Below are positions 16,518 through 25,702 of a stretch of DNA of 64,000 bases, piece after piece. Within the stretch, counting starts at the first letter, position 1, and each line of letters begins with the position of its first letter. The notes below the pieces were generated by a model that searched no databases, had not been told where the DNA came from, and saw only the letters and a program-made list of their open reading frames with translations. Source of the DNA: Butyrivibrio sp. NC2002 (GTDB taxonomy: Bacteria; Bacillota; Clostridia; Lachnospirales; Lachnospiraceae). The stretch lies in assembly GCF_000702265.1 (NCBI RefSeq), contig NZ_JNKZ01000004.1:372001-436000 (forward strand), in the 5' to 3' direction. The position numbers and the translations under genes are program-made.

Positions 16518-16997
16518 TTACTTACGAACGATCTCCAGGATCTTGTACTGGAATACGCCCATCTGTGTCTCAGCGTCTACTACGTCGCCAACCCTTGCTC
16601 CGATAAGAGCCTTACCTACGGGTGACTCGTTACTGATCTTACCCTTAAGGCTGTTAGCCTCTGAAGAACCAACGATTGAGTATTCGATTTCTTCATTTAC
16701 TTCCATATCAAGGACTTTAACCTTACATCCAACGCTTACCTTGTTGAGATCTACGTCTTCGTCTACAACTACTTCTGCGTTCTTAAGGATTTTCTCAAGT
16801 TCTTCGATACGAGCTTCGATATCTCTTTGCTCATCTTTTGCTGCATCATACTCAGCATTCTCTGAAAGGTCACCCTGTTCACGGGCTTCTTTGATCTTCT
16901 CAGCTACTTCTGAACGTCTTACTACCTTGAGTTCATGAAGCTCATCTTCATAAGCCTTAAGACCTTCATATGTTAATATGTTCTTTTTCTCTTCCAT
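16518..16997 (-). CDS. greA: Transcription elongation factor GreA
   Basis: A 159-residue factor that rescues backtracked RNA polymerase by stimulating transcript cleavage. It has the N-terminal coiled coil with the acidic tip ([14 protein letters not shown]) and the C-terminal FKBP-like domain. An AAGGGG site precedes the ATG. It lies 87 bases before lysS, probably co-transcribed, a common pairing in Firmicutes. Confidence 0.95.
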   Translation of the reverse strand: MEEKKNILTYEGLKAYEDELHELKVVRRSEVAEKIKEAREQGDLSENAEYDAAKDEQRDIEARIEELEKILKNAEVVVDEDVDLNKVSVGCKVKVLDMEVNEEIEYSIVGSSEANSLKGKISNESPVGKALIGARVGDVVDAETQMGVFQYKILEIVRK

Positions 16998-17072
16998 TGT
17001 TGTTTACCCCTTCTCTTTGTTAAAACAGTTATCATATTATATATGCATAGAGTGCAAAAGTCAAAATTCTTA

Positions 17073-18098
17073 TTATTCCTTGATTTTGAATATCTCCGCA
17101 CATGCTTTTTTTAGCGCTTCCATATCATCCATAGTGTTGACCATAGCCCTGAATCTTGCTGATCCGGGAAGGCCTGTGGTATACCAGGATACATGTTTTC
17201 TCATCTCTCTGATGCCGATGTATTCGCCCTTATATTTGAGCTGCAGATCCGCATGCCTGATTATTGTATCATACATCTCCTGCATTGTGGGTCTTTGTAC
17301 TTCTTCGCCTTCTAGATAGCCTATGACCTCTCTGAAAATCCAGGGATTTCCTTCAGCGGCCCTTCCTATCATGATGCCGTCGCACCCTGTTTCTTCCATA
17401 AGGCGCTTTGCGCTTTCTCCGTCTGTAACATCACCGTTACCAAGAACCGGAATTCCCACCGCTTCTTTGACCTTCTTTATAATACTCCAGTCTGCTTTTC
17501 CGCTGTAGTACTGTTCTCTTGTCCTTCCATGGACTGCTACGGCACTTGCGCCGCCTGCTTCTGCGGCTTTGGCACATTCAACGGCATTTACGCTGTTGTC
17601 ATTAAAGCCTTTTCTAATCTTTACGGTAACCGGTCTGTCAGTCTCATTTACCATAGCTCTTACTATTTCTTCGATGAGCTGCGGATTTTTCATTAGAGCT
17701 GATCCCTCTCCGTTTCCTACAACCTTGGGAACCGGGCATCCCATGTTTATATCAAGGATGTCGTAGGGCTTATTACTTATCATCGCTGTTGCTTTTGCCA
17801 TGATCTGAGGATCACATCCAAAAAGCTGCAAAGATACCGGTCTTTCCGAAGGATGTATATCCATGAGGCTGTCAGTATTCTTGTTTTTATAAGTGATAGC
17901 CTTGGCACTTACCATTTCCATGCACACAAGGCCCGCCCCGTTTTCCCTGCATAAAAGCCTAAACGGCAGGTCAGATACCCCCGCCATGGGAGCAAGTATT
18001 ATATTATTCGGAAGCTCCACATCGCCTATCCTTAAGGGATGCAGATATTCGTTGTACTTCAATTTGTCATTACCAAAGGCATTTTTTGCCCTATACAT
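17073..18098 (-). CDS. dusB: tRNA-dihydrouridine synthase (DusB type)
   Basis: An FMN-dependent enzyme that reduces uridines in the D-loop of tRNA. The TIM barrel begins LAPMAGVSDLPFR; the catalytic Cys lies in DINMGCPVPKVV. Further family motifs are TVKIRKGF, AVHGRTREQ and GNGDV. The open frame starts with a GTG at 18101; the ATG at 18098, sharing one base with the stop of the upstream gene and preceded by GAGGA, is preferred. Confidence 0.93.
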   Translation of the reverse strand: MYRAKNAFGNDKLKYNEYLHPLRIGDVELPNNIILAPMAGVSDLPFRLLCRENGAGLVCMEMVSAKAITYKNKNTDSLMDIHPSERPVSLQLFGCDPQIMAKATAMISNKPYDILDINMGCPVPKVVGNGEGSALMKNPQLIEEIVRAMVNETDRPVTVKIRKGFNDNSVNAVECAKAAEAGGASAVAVHGRTREQYYSGKADWSIIKKVKEAVGIPVLGNGDVTDGESAKRLMEETGCDGIMIGRAAEGNPWIFREVIGYLEGEEVQRPTMQEMYDTIIRHADLQLKYKGEYIGIREMRKHVSWYTTGLPGSARFRAMVNTMDDMEALKKACAEIFKIKE

Positions 18099-18694
18099 CA
18101 CTCATCATCCTCACTTAAAATATGGCTCATGTCTTCGTGAAGGATCATAGCTCTGTAATACATCTGAAGTGCCTCGAAGAGATCCTGTCTCTGTCTTCTG
18201 ACTTCTCCTATAAGAAGACCTGCGCTTATCTCATCATAGGTGATATCCTCATCGCTGCTGTTGGTCTCCATTGTTATGGTTCCGTCATCTTCGAATTCTA
18301 TTGTAAAAACGCCGCCCGCTTCCTGAGTAAAGAGAACGCAGATAATGTGAAGCTCCCTCTGAATGCTCTCGGGAATCTTTTTAAAAAGCGGATTAAAGTA
18401 GTATTTCATCTCATAAGCATTGGCGCCACAAAGGATTATCCTTCCGCCTGCAGAGATACTTCCAAGAGATCCGTCTTCTGTAACAACCTGAATATCAGAA
18501 ACTTCTTCGCCTGTTTCAGCGTTTGTTATTTTTCCTGTTTCCTTATTTATGATAAGGCGTCTTCCCTGCTTGTTGGCATTTAAGGTATCTGAGTGGATTT
18601 TCTCTTCTTCGCCAACGCTACCTTCTTCGCTGTATACGTTTTCAGTGCGCTTCTCAATTTCAGGATTTTCATTTTTTTCATCAAAACTGCTCAT
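18098..18694 (-). CDS. Hypothetical acidic protein, co-translated with dusB
   Basis: A 198-residue soluble acidic protein that I do not recognise. The first about 45 residues are charged and likely disordered. A strand-rich middle follows (RRLIINKETGKITNAETGEE). The C-terminal half looks helical (EVRRQRQDLFEALQMYYRAM). There is no signal or membrane segment. GGAG precedes its ATG, and its stop overlaps the dusB start, so it is a genuine gene of the coaX-dusB transcription unit. Confidence 0.7.
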   Translation of the reverse strand: MSSFDEKNENPEIEKRTENVYSEEGSVGEEEKIHSDTLNANKQGRRLIINKETGKITNAETGEEVSDIQVVTEDGSLGSISAGGRIILCGANAYEMKYYFNPLFKKIPESIQRELHIICVLFTQEAGGVFTIEFEDDGTITMETNSSDEDITYDEISAGLLIGEVRRQRQDLFEALQMYYRAMILHEDMSHILSEDDE

Positions 18695-18717
18695 TATAAA
18701 AACTCCAAACTAAATAA

Positions 18718-19524
18718 TTACTCCGTATCTCCAAAGCCTTCGAGGTGAGGCTTGTTTTTTCTGTTCTTTTCATAGATGAGGCGAAGTCCGGTGAGAATGA
18801 GGTTCGGATCATACACATCTATCTCTTCGACTTCCTCACAGATTATTCTGCCAAGACCACCTGTAGCTATAACCTTCATGTCGCTATAGCCTGATTCTCT
18901 CTTCATCTCATTTATTATGTACTTGCTCTGACCTATCTGCCCGTAAACAAGTCCTGCCTGCATGGAGCTGATAGTTTCCTGGGCAAGAATGGAATCAGGT
19001 TTTTTGATCTCGATTTCGGGAAGCTTGGCTGTATCTTCCCAAAGTGCCTTTGCGGAAATCCTAATTCCGGGGCTTACAACGCCTGATGTGAATTCGCCCT
19101 TGTCATTTACCAGTACGTATGTGGTTGCTGTTCCGAAATCAACTACAAGGACCGGCCCGCCCATTATCTCGTATCCTGCAACCGCGCCTACAACAAGGTC
19201 TGGTCCTATTTCAGAAGGATTCTTTGTTTTTATCTGGATACCTGTTTTAATTCCGGGTCCTACTATGTAAGGCTTATGTCCAAGGTATTTTATCATTGAA
19301 TTAACAAGTGCGTGCATGACATTGGGAACAACACTTGCGATTATAATTCCTTCTATTTCATTTTTATCGATGCCGTTGTTCCTTAGCATGGCTATAAGGT
19401 TATTACCATACTCATCCGATGTGTGCGCTGTTCTGGACATCATTCGAAAGCTGGCAACAATCTTGTCATTATTAAAAACGCCAAAATTTATATTTGTATT
19501 TCCCACATCAACTACAAGTAACAT
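18718..19524 (-). CDS. coaX: Type III pantothenate kinase
   Basis: Catalyses the first step of coenzyme A synthesis, phosphorylation of pantothenate. The protein begins [17 protein letters not shown], the phosphate-binding motif of the ASKHA fold. It also has [11 protein letters not shown] and [11 protein letters not shown] with the catalytic Asp. The ATG at 19524 is chosen because GGAGG lies just upstream; the ATG at 19536 would sit on top of that site. It follows birA closely, as is common in Firmicutes. Confidence 0.93.
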   Translation of the reverse strand: MLLVVDVGNTNINFGVFNNDKIVASFRMMSRTAHTSDEYGNNLIAMLRNNGIDKNEIEGIIIASVVPNVMHALVNSMIKYLGHKPYIVGPGIKTGIQIKTKNPSEIGPDLVVGAVAGYEIMGGPVLVVDFGTATTYVLVNDKGEFTSGVVSPGIRISAKALWEDTAKLPEIEIKKPDSILAQETISSMQAGLVYGQIGQSKYIINEMKRESGYSDMKVIATGGLGRIICEEVEEIDVYDPNLILTGLRLIYEKNRKNKPHLEGFGDTE

Positions 19525-19536
19525 AGAAACCTCCAT

Positions 19537-20355
19537 TTATGTGTAGCCGTAAAGTCCTCTGATACTGACTTCTCCGGCATTTATATTTTTGACCTCTCCA
19601 TCATCTGATCTCACAATAAGGCATCCCTCATCGCTTATGCCTAGAGCCGTGGCCTCGTACTCTCCGAGCGGATCAAGCACGCGAACCTGCTTATTTATGT
19701 TTAGAAGCCTTTTTTCATAAGTATCCTTTAAAAGTGACAGGTTCATGGTCTTTTCATATTTTTCAAAATTATCTTCAAAGTGCTTCATGCATAAAGCTAT
19801 GAGCTTTGATCTGTCAGTCTTTTTCCCTGTCTCTGAAAAAACAGATCCAGCCATGTCCTTTATTTCATCTGAAAAAAGGTCGCCCGGCTGATTAACATTT
19901 ATTCCTACGCCTATAACCACGTAGTAGCTGCCGTCAGCCTCGGGATGAAGCTCTGTGAGGATTCCGCATATCTTGCGGCCATTTAACACAACGTCATTTG
20001 GCCATTTGATACCGGGCAATTTCTCGCTGTATGAAAAATCATAAAGTATATCTTCCACAGCTTCTGAAACAGATATCGCCATAACAAGCGTAAGTCCTGA
20101 GACCTTATCCATAGGTATCTGTGGTCTTATCATCAGGCTCATGAAAATGTTGTGCCCTGCAGGAGATATCCAGTTTCTTCCCCTGCTGCCTCTTCCGGCA
20201 TCCTGCCTGTCTGCAACAACAAGGTATCCTGAATCTTTTCCGCTTTTTCCCGCATCATCAGCTGCGTTGTTCGTTGAGCCTATAATGTCGTGATATTCAA
20301 CTTCACTTCCCATGACCTTTGTGGTCAGATATTTTTTTATCTCTTCGCTGTTCAT
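19537..20355 (-). CDS. birA: Biotin-[acetyl-CoA-carboxylase] ligase, short form
   Basis: Attaches biotin to carboxylase subunits. It shows STNNAA, the biotinyl-AMP loop GRGSRGRNWISP, and IKWPNDVVLNGRKICGIL with the catalytic Lys, followed by GVGINVNQP. At 272 residues it lacks the N-terminal winged-helix domain of regulatory BirA, so it should act only as an enzyme. It starts 7 bases after argF; the ribosome site is weak and coupling is likely. Confidence 0.92.
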   Translation of the reverse strand: MNSEEIKKYLTTKVMGSEVEYHDIIGSTNNAADDAGKSGKDSGYLVVADRQDAGRGSRGRNWISPAGHNIFMSLMIRPQIPMDKVSGLTLVMAISVSEAVEDILYDFSYSEKLPGIKWPNDVVLNGRKICGILTELHPEADGSYYVVIGVGINVNQPGDLFSDEIKDMAGSVFSETGKKTDRSKLIALCMKHFEDNFEKYEKTMNLSLLKDTYEKRLLNINKQVRVLDPLGEYEATALGISDEGCLIVRSDDGEVKNINAGEVSIRGLYGYT

Positions 20356-20362
20356 CTTGCGG

Positions 20363-21355
20363 TCATTCTATTGTCGCATACATAACTGCCTTTATGGTGT
20401 GCATGCGATTTTCAGCCTCCTGAAATACGATGGACTTTTCAGACTCAAATACCTCATCGGTTACTTCCATCTCGCTAAGTCCGAATTTGTCTTTTATCTG
20501 TCTTCCTATGCCTGTTCCCTGATCGTGAAAAGCGGGGAGGCAGTGCATAAATACTGCATTTTCTCCTGCATTATCCATGACAGCTTTGGTAACTGCATAG
20601 GGCTTTAAGTCATTTATTCTCTCTTCCCAGATTTCATCGGGTTCTCCCATGGATACCCATACATCTGTGGAAATGACGTCGCAGTTCTTTGTTCCCTCAT
20701 TTACATCTTCTGTGAGGTCTATAACTGCGCCTGTCTTTTTAGCAATCTCTTTGCTGGTATTTATCAGTTCCTCATTCTGCCAGTACTTCTTTGGTGCACA
20801 TGTTGTAAAATGCATGCCCATCTTTGCACAGGCAACCATAAGGGAATTACCGGTGTTATATCTTGCATCACCCATATATACAAGGTGTATTCCTTCGAGC
20901 TTTCCAAAATGCTCTCTTATTGTAAGCAGATCAGCGAGCATCTGTGTAGGATGAAACTCATTGGTAAGACCGTTCCACACGGGAACCTTGGAATATTTTG
21001 CAAGCTCTTCTACGATGTCCTGTCCAAAGCCTCTGTATTCTATGCCGTCATACATGCTTGAAAGAACTCTTGCCGTATCTGCAATGCTTTCTTTTTTGCC
21101 TATCTGTGATCCGGTAGGATCAAGGTATGTTGTTCCCATACCCATGTCATGCGCTGCAACTTCAAAAGAGCATCTGGTTCTTGTACTTGTCTTTTCAAAA
21201 ATAAGCGCAACATTTCTTCCCCTGAAATTGTCGTGAAGAATATGCTTTTTCTTCTCATCCTTAAGCTTTGCTGCCAGGTCCAGAAGATACGTGATCTCCT
21301 CAGGTTCAAAATCAAGTAGCTTTAAAAAATCTCTGCCCTTTAAGTTTACTGCCAT
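20363..21355 (-). CDS. argF: Ornithine carbamoyltransferase
   Basis: Makes citrulline from ornithine and carbamoyl phosphate. Key motifs are [11 protein letters not shown] (carbamoyl-phosphate site), [19 protein letters not shown] (the ornithine loop region) and [12 protein letters not shown] with the catalytic Cys. The length of 330 residues fits. A GGGAGG ribosome site precedes the ATG. It heads the run argF-birA-coaX. Whether it works in synthesis or in arginine breakdown is not shown; a carbamate-kinase-like gene lies far away at 45.6 kb. Confidence 0.95.
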   Translation of the reverse strand: MAVNLKGRDFLKLLDFEPEEITYLLDLAAKLKDEKKKHILHDNFRGRNVALIFEKTSTRTRCSFEVAAHDMGMGTTYLDPTGSQIGKKESIADTARVLSSMYDGIEYRGFGQDIVEELAKYSKVPVWNGLTNEFHPTQMLADLLTIREHFGKLEGIHLVYMGDARYNTGNSLMVACAKMGMHFTTCAPKKYWQNEELINTSKEIAKKTGAVIDLTEDVNEGTKNCDVISTDVWVSMGEPDEIWEERINDLKPYAVTKAVMDNAGENAVFMHCLPAFHDQGTGIGRQIKDKFGLSEMEVTDEVFESEKSIVFQEAENRMHTIKAVMYATIE

Positions 21356-21458
21356 AATCTATCCTCCCTTAATTGCCAAAAATACAAATACGGTGAACAA
21401 TGCTGTAAAACAAATATATCCGGAAATTTACTACCTATAGAGCCTGAATAAAAAAGCA

Positions 21459-21491
21459 AGCCCGATTGCGGCTATAAACCACAATCAGGCT
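21459..21491 (-). terminator. Terminator of the SleB-like hydrolase gene
   Basis: A 10-bp stem (AGCCTGATTG with CAATCGGGCT, one G-U) followed on the minus strand by a TTTTTT run, 42 bases after the stop. Confidence 0.8.
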
Positions 21492-21532
21492 ATATTTTAA
21501 CATATTATTGCAAACAATCGTACCCCTTGTTA

Positions 21533-22672
21533 TTACCAGAATACGTGTGCTCCGATAACAAGACCGTCATGGCCGCCTGCACGTCTGAAGTGAGTTGCTG
21601 TTCCGCATGTAGTCTCACCTGCAAGTGCTGCCTGCGCTGCCTGCATGCAGCTATCTGAAACGCTGCTGTTGTAAACTCTGTCAACAGTTCCGTTAAGTGC
21701 GGGAGTAAACTGTCCTGATGCATAGATAACACCGGAAATAGTGTTTGCATAAGCTCCGCTCTTAACACGGTTCATAACAACCGCACCTACTGCTACCTTA
21801 CCTTCATAAGGCTGGTTTCCTGCTTCACACTGGATAAGTGCTGCAAGAAGTCTTGTCTCATCAGCGCCTGCTGCTACAGCTCCTGTATTCTTGGTGAGCT
21901 TAGCTTTCTTAGTAGCTTCTTCTGCTTTTCTCTTGGCTTCCTCTTCTTCACGAGCCTGGATCTGAGCCATTGTCTCGCCTTCATCTATGCGGAAGTCCTT
22001 ATCTACATATTCAGCCTGAACATAACCTGTTTCGTCGTTATAGTCAACTTCGATCCAGCCATTGCCCAGATCTTCGATCATATCTACAAATCCATAACCG
22101 GTTATAACGCCTAAGACATCTGCGTCTTCACTTGCCTCAGCTCTTACTCTGAGAGCATCTTCCTTACTAGTTACAAGCTGAACGCCAACTTCCTGTGCGA
22201 TCTCTTCAGCTTCTTCTCCAAAGTAAAGGTATTCGTCCTTGGCCCAACCGACCACTTCACCTGACTGGATCTTGGTCCAGCCATCTTCCTGCTCTAATAT
22301 CTTACCGCCGCAGTCCTTGTATAAAACTCCGACCTTCTCTGCATCCTCTTCGGGAGCAATTCTGATATTCATGACCTGTGAAACATTTGCCATAACAAGA
22401 GAACTGTTATCTTCGTCCTCTGATTCATCCTCGTCATCTGCGACATCAACCTGGTTGTTGATCTCTGAAGCTACGTCAGCTGCCTTTGCAACCTCTTCAT
22501 CTGATATCTCTGCAACATCTGTAGGATTAAGTATGTTACCGATTCCTACATCGTTACTGTTCAAAATGCTAGTTGTTCTCGCCTGTACCTTGATGCTACC
22601 GGAAGTTCCGAACAGAACCATCGCAAGTGCAAATGCAATAATACTGCGCATCATCGTGCCTGCTGTTTTCAT
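21533..22672 (-). CDS. Secreted SH3-domain cell wall hydrolase (SleB/CwlJ type)
   Basis: A signal peptide (SIIAFALAMVLFGTSGSIKVQA) leads to an exported protein. After an acidic stretch there are two bacterial SH3-like modules (one with MNIRIAPEEDAEKVGVLY, the other with LRVRAEASEDADVLGVI). A charged helix (QAREEEEAKRKAEEATKKAK) leads to a C-terminal Hydrolase_2 domain with LAALIQCEAGNQPYEGKVAVGAVVMNRV, the SleB/CwlJ catalytic region. It likely cuts peptidoglycan during growth; a spore role is not implied. The ATG at 22672 is preferred to 22693, because AAAGGAAG lies between them. Confidence 0.85.
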   Translation of the reverse strand: MKTAGTMMRSIIAFALAMVLFGTSGSIKVQARTTSILNSNDVGIGNILNPTDVAEISDEEVAKAADVASEINNQVDVADDEDESEDEDNSSLVMANVSQVMNIRIAPEEDAEKVGVLYKDCGGKILEQEDGWTKIQSGEVVGWAKDEYLYFGEEAEEIAQEVGVQLVTSKEDALRVRAEASEDADVLGVITGYGFVDMIEDLGNGWIEVDYNDETGYVQAEYVDKDFRIDEGETMAQIQAREEEEAKRKAEEATKKAKLTKNTGAVAAGADETRLLAALIQCEAGNQPYEGKVAVGAVVMNRVKSGAYANTISGVIYASGQFTPALNGTVDRVYNSSVSDSCMQAAQAALAGETTCGTATHFRRAGGHDGLVIGAHVFW

Positions 22673-22781
22673 ATTTTTTCTTCCTTTTTTCAATTGTTAC
22701 GTATTTGTTACCACAAAACATTGATTATTGTAACAAATGATTGTTATGATGTCAACTTTTGAACGGAAACGCCAAAAAATA

Positions 22782-22807
22782 AGGGCTTTCAAATCCTTGA
22801 AAGCCCT
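22782..22807 (-). terminator. Terminator of proC
   Basis: AGGGCTTTCA pairs with TGAAAGCCCT and is followed on the minus strand by a T-rich run (TTATTTTTT), 49 bases after the proC stop. Confidence 0.85.
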
Positions 22808-22855
22808 GCAAAATCGCCATTTTAAAATTATTGCATTTTTGTAATCTTTGTATTT

Positions 22856-23650
22856 TTAAAGTTCTTTGCTTCTCAAAATAGCTGCTTCAACAGCATCCAT
22901 TATCGTGCCTCTGAAACCACTTTCCTCGAGAACTTTTACAGCTTCGATTGTGGTTCCGGCGGGAGAACATACCATATCCTTTAATTCCCCGGGGTGCTTG
23001 CCTGTTTCAAGGACCATCTTGGCACTTCCAAGAACTGCCTGAGCTGCAAATTCATAAGCCTGTTTTCTGGGCATTCCGCCAAGGACTGCCGCATCTGCCA
23101 TAGCTTCTATGAAAAGAAATACGTATGCGGGTGATGAGCCCGAAACTCCTGTAACAACGTCCATCAAATTCTCAGTTACAACATTAGCAGTACCGCAGCT
23201 TCTGAGAATATCCAGTGCGATATTAAGGTCATCTTCGCTGCACAGATTATTGGGGCAGACTGCAGCGCAGCCCTCGCCTACAAGTGCAGGTGTATTTGGC
23301 ATTACGCGGATCACCTTTACTTCTTTTTCGAATTCTTTAGCGATCCACTCAAGGCTCTTTCCTGCGGCAATGCTGATCACAAGCTTTTGGTCATCGATTT
23401 CATCCATTATGTCTGCGATAGCAACCTTAAGAAACTGAGGCTTGACCGCAAGGAGGATAATGTCCGCTTCCTTTGCAACATCTGCGTTGTTATTAAGTAC
23501 CCTGATCCCGAATTTCTTTGCAGCACTCTCTCTTGCTGCCTCCATAGGATCAGATCCGATAATGTCAGCAGGATCAAAAACACCCTTTGAAATAATTCCG
23601 CCCATAAGGGCCTTTGCCATATTTCCAAGTCCGATAAAACCTATTGTCAT
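22856..23650 (-). CDS. proC: Pyrroline-5-carboxylate reductase
   Basis: The last step of proline synthesis. The N-terminal Rossmann motif GFIGLGNMAKALMGGII is followed by VIRVMPNTPALVGEG and the C-terminal helical dimer domain with GSSPAYVFLFIEAMADA and SPAGTTIEAV. The length of 264 residues is typical. GGAGG precedes the ATG. Confidence 0.95.
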   Translation of the reverse strand: MTIGFIGLGNMAKALMGGIISKGVFDPADIIGSDPMEAARESAAKKFGIRVLNNNADVAKEADIILLAVKPQFLKVAIADIMDEIDDQKLVISIAAGKSLEWIAKEFEKEVKVIRVMPNTPALVGEGCAAVCPNNLCSEDDLNIALDILRSCGTANVVTENLMDVVTGVSGSSPAYVFLFIEAMADAAVLGGMPRKQAYEFAAQAVLGSAKMVLETGKHPGELKDMVCSPAGTTIEAVKVLEESGFRGTIMDAVEAAILRSKEL

Positions 23651-23695
23651 ACCTATACCTCCTTTTATTTCCTGGTTATTTCCTGTTTCTTCCAG

Positions 23696-24520
23696 TTATT
23701 TCGTCATATTTCTTCTTTGCCTTGCTGCCTCAAAAGTCAGGATTGCAGCTGCTGTTGCGGCGTTCATAGACTCAACCTCTCCAAGCATCGGTATAAGAAG
23801 ATACTCACCTGCTGCATCCGCAGCTTCTTTTGTAAGGCCGTTCCCCTCATTTCCTATAAGAAATGCAGAGCCCCTTGTAAGCTCTACCTCATCATAGTTT
23901 TTGGTTCCCTTTAGATGAGCCGCATAGCTTACTATATTATACTTTTCATGGAGTTCTTTGACTATACCGGGGACAGAGTCAGTATAGCAAAACGGAACGC
24001 GGAAAATCGCTCCCATTGTTGATCTTACAACCTTTGGATTATACACATCAGCCATATCACTGCTCATGATTATTCCGGTTACGCCAGCGCCCTCTCCAGT
24101 TCTGAACATATTCCCCAGGTTTCCGGGGTCCTGTATATTTTCAAGGATCAAAAGAAGAGGCTCTCTTCCATCGCTCGTCTTTGCAGTCATATCATCAAGT
24201 GTCCATTTTTTCTGTCTCACAACTGCAAGTATTCCCTGGGGAGTCTGGGTGTCAGCCATCTTCTTCATGACATCATCAGAAACCTCTTCAAAAAATATGT
24301 CTTTGTTATTCATGATCTCAAAAACCAGGTCTCTGTCTTTTCCCTTTGCATTATCAAGGAAATGGGTCGTGACATACACTTCCCTGATATCAGAAAGCTT
24401 TGCCTCTCTGACCATCCTTATTCCTTCAACAAGAAAAACCTTATCTTCTCTTCTTGCCTTTACTTTTTTTGCGTATTCGCAGACCTTCTTAACGCGGGCA
24501 TTATTTGTGCTTGAAATCAT
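23696..24520 (-). CDS. SpoU-family RNA 2'-O-methyltransferase (TrmH-like)
   Basis: An N-terminal substrate-binding domain (DKVFLVEGIRMVREA) leads to the knotted SPOUT domain with LENIQDPGNLGNMFRTGEGAGV, LIGNEGNGL and IPMLGEVESMNAATAAAI. This places it with RlmB/TrmH-like enzymes that methylate ribose in rRNA or tRNA; the exact target cannot be read. The ATG at 24520 (MISSTNNARVK) is the family-like start; the frame opens six codons earlier. Confidence 0.9.
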   Translation of the reverse strand: MISSTNNARVKKVCEYAKKVKARREDKVFLVEGIRMVREAKLSDIREVYVTTHFLDNAKGKDRDLVFEIMNNKDIFFEEVSDDVMKKMADTQTPQGILAVVRQKKWTLDDMTAKTSDGREPLLLILENIQDPGNLGNMFRTGEGAGVTGIIMSSDMADVYNPKVVRSTMGAIFRVPFCYTDSVPGIVKELHEKYNIVSYAAHLKGTKNYDEVELTRGSAFLIGNEGNGLTKEAADAAGEYLLIPMLGEVESMNAATAAAILTFEAARQRRNMTK

Positions 24521-24564
24521 AAAAACAGTCCTCTTCAAAATAAAATGTGCAATATATCACAAAA

Positions 24565-24592
24565 CCCCCTCTCGCTGCGGGCGAAGAGGGGG
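24565..24592 (-). terminator. Terminator of pfkA
   Basis: A GC-rich stem (CCCCCTCTTCGC with GCGAGAGGGGG on the minus strand, slightly imperfect) followed by TTTT, just after the pfkA stop. Confidence 0.85.
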
Positions 24593-24607
24593 TCAAAAAT
24601 TCACTGA

Positions 24608-25576
24608 TCACAGTATTTTGCTTATCTCATACTGATACTCGTTGATAGACTTCTTCATTGCAAGAGCCTCATCGATATCATAATCAACAAACTGACCGTT
24701 TCTGTAAGCAACAACTCTGTTTGTCTTACCTGCTGTAAGGATATCAGCTGCATAGCATCCCATCATTGAAGCATATACACGGTCTTTACAGGTCGGGCTA
24801 CCACCACGCTGCATGTAACCAAGGATAGAAGCTCTGGTCTCAAGACCTGTAGCAGCCTCGATACGGCGAGCCATAGAAGCTGAGTGGCCGATACCTTCTG
24901 CGTTAAGGATGATGTGGTGTGTCTTACCTTTCTTACGGTTATCGATGATGTTATCGATAATACGCTGTTCGTTGTAATCATACTTCTCAGGAAGAAGGAT
25001 GTCGTCAGCACCGTTAGCGATTGCGCACCAAAGTGCGATATATCCTGCATGTCTGCCCATAACCTCAACGATACTTACACGCTCATGTGAAGATGAAGTA
25101 TCTCTGATCTTGTCAATAGCATTCATTGCTGTGTTAATAGCTGTATCAAATCCGATAGTATAGTCAGTACAAGCAATATCAAGGTCGATAGTTCCGGGAA
25201 GTCCGATAGTATTGATTCCCTGTGCTGAAAGCTTCTGAGCACCTCTATATGAACCGTCACCGCCTATTACAACCATTCCGTCGATGCCGTGCTTTCTGCA
25301 GATCTCAGCACCCTTCTTCTGACCTTCCTCAGTTGTAAACTCCATACATCTTGCTGTTCCAAGAATTGTACCACCTCGCTGAATGATATCAGCAACGCTT
25401 CTGCGGTCCATGTCATAGATTTCTTCATTAAGAAGACCCATGTAGCCTTTTTTAATACCCTTTACTTTAAGTCCATTTGCAAGAGCCTTACGTACAACAG
25501 CACGGATAGCTGCGTTCATTCCGGGTGCATCACCACCACTTGTAAGTACTCCAATAGTTTTTATTTCCTTTGCCAT
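24608..25576 (-). CDS. pfkA: ATP-dependent 6-phosphofructokinase
   Basis: Phosphorylates fructose 6-phosphate in glycolysis. Motifs: GVLTSGGDAPGMNAAIR, VVIGGDGSYRGA (Gly after the Asp, as in ATP- rather than pyrophosphate-users) and VEVMGRHAGYIAL. The catalytic loop reads TIDLDIACTDYTIGFDTA; the usual Asn between the two acidic residues is Leu here, while both Asp remain. The length of 322 is normal. The gene lies 126 bases downstream of dnaE, probably with its own promoter. Confidence 0.95.
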   Translation of the reverse strand: MAKEIKTIGVLTSGGDAPGMNAAIRAVVRKALANGLKVKGIKKGYMGLLNEEIYDMDRRSVADIIQRGGTILGTARCMEFTTEEGQKKGAEICRKHGIDGMVVIGGDGSYRGAQKLSAQGINTIGLPGTIDLDIACTDYTIGFDTAINTAMNAIDKIRDTSSSHERVSIVEVMGRHAGYIALWCAIANGADDILLPEKYDYNEQRIIDNIIDNRKKGKTHHIILNAEGIGHSASMARRIEAATGLETRASILGYMQRGGSPTCKDRVYASMMGCYAADILTAGKTNRVVAYRNGQFVDYDIDEALAMKKSINEYQYEISKIL

Positions 25577-25702
25577 AACCGGTACTACCTCGTAATCATA
25601 TTTATTATCAGTTTTACGCCTACTATATTATATCAAAAAAAGTCAATCTGCAATTATGTTCGCCAATATTTTAACGATAAATTTTCGATTAGATAATTAT
25701 TA

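Noticed and set aside
21356-21458. T-box or arginine-type leader before argF
   Set aside because: No T-box sequence or leader peptide is visible, and the spacer is too short and AT-rich.
24608-25576. Pyrophosphate-dependent phosphofructokinase
   Set aside because: GGDGS has Gly after the Asp, the ATP-type residue, and the length fits the ATP form.
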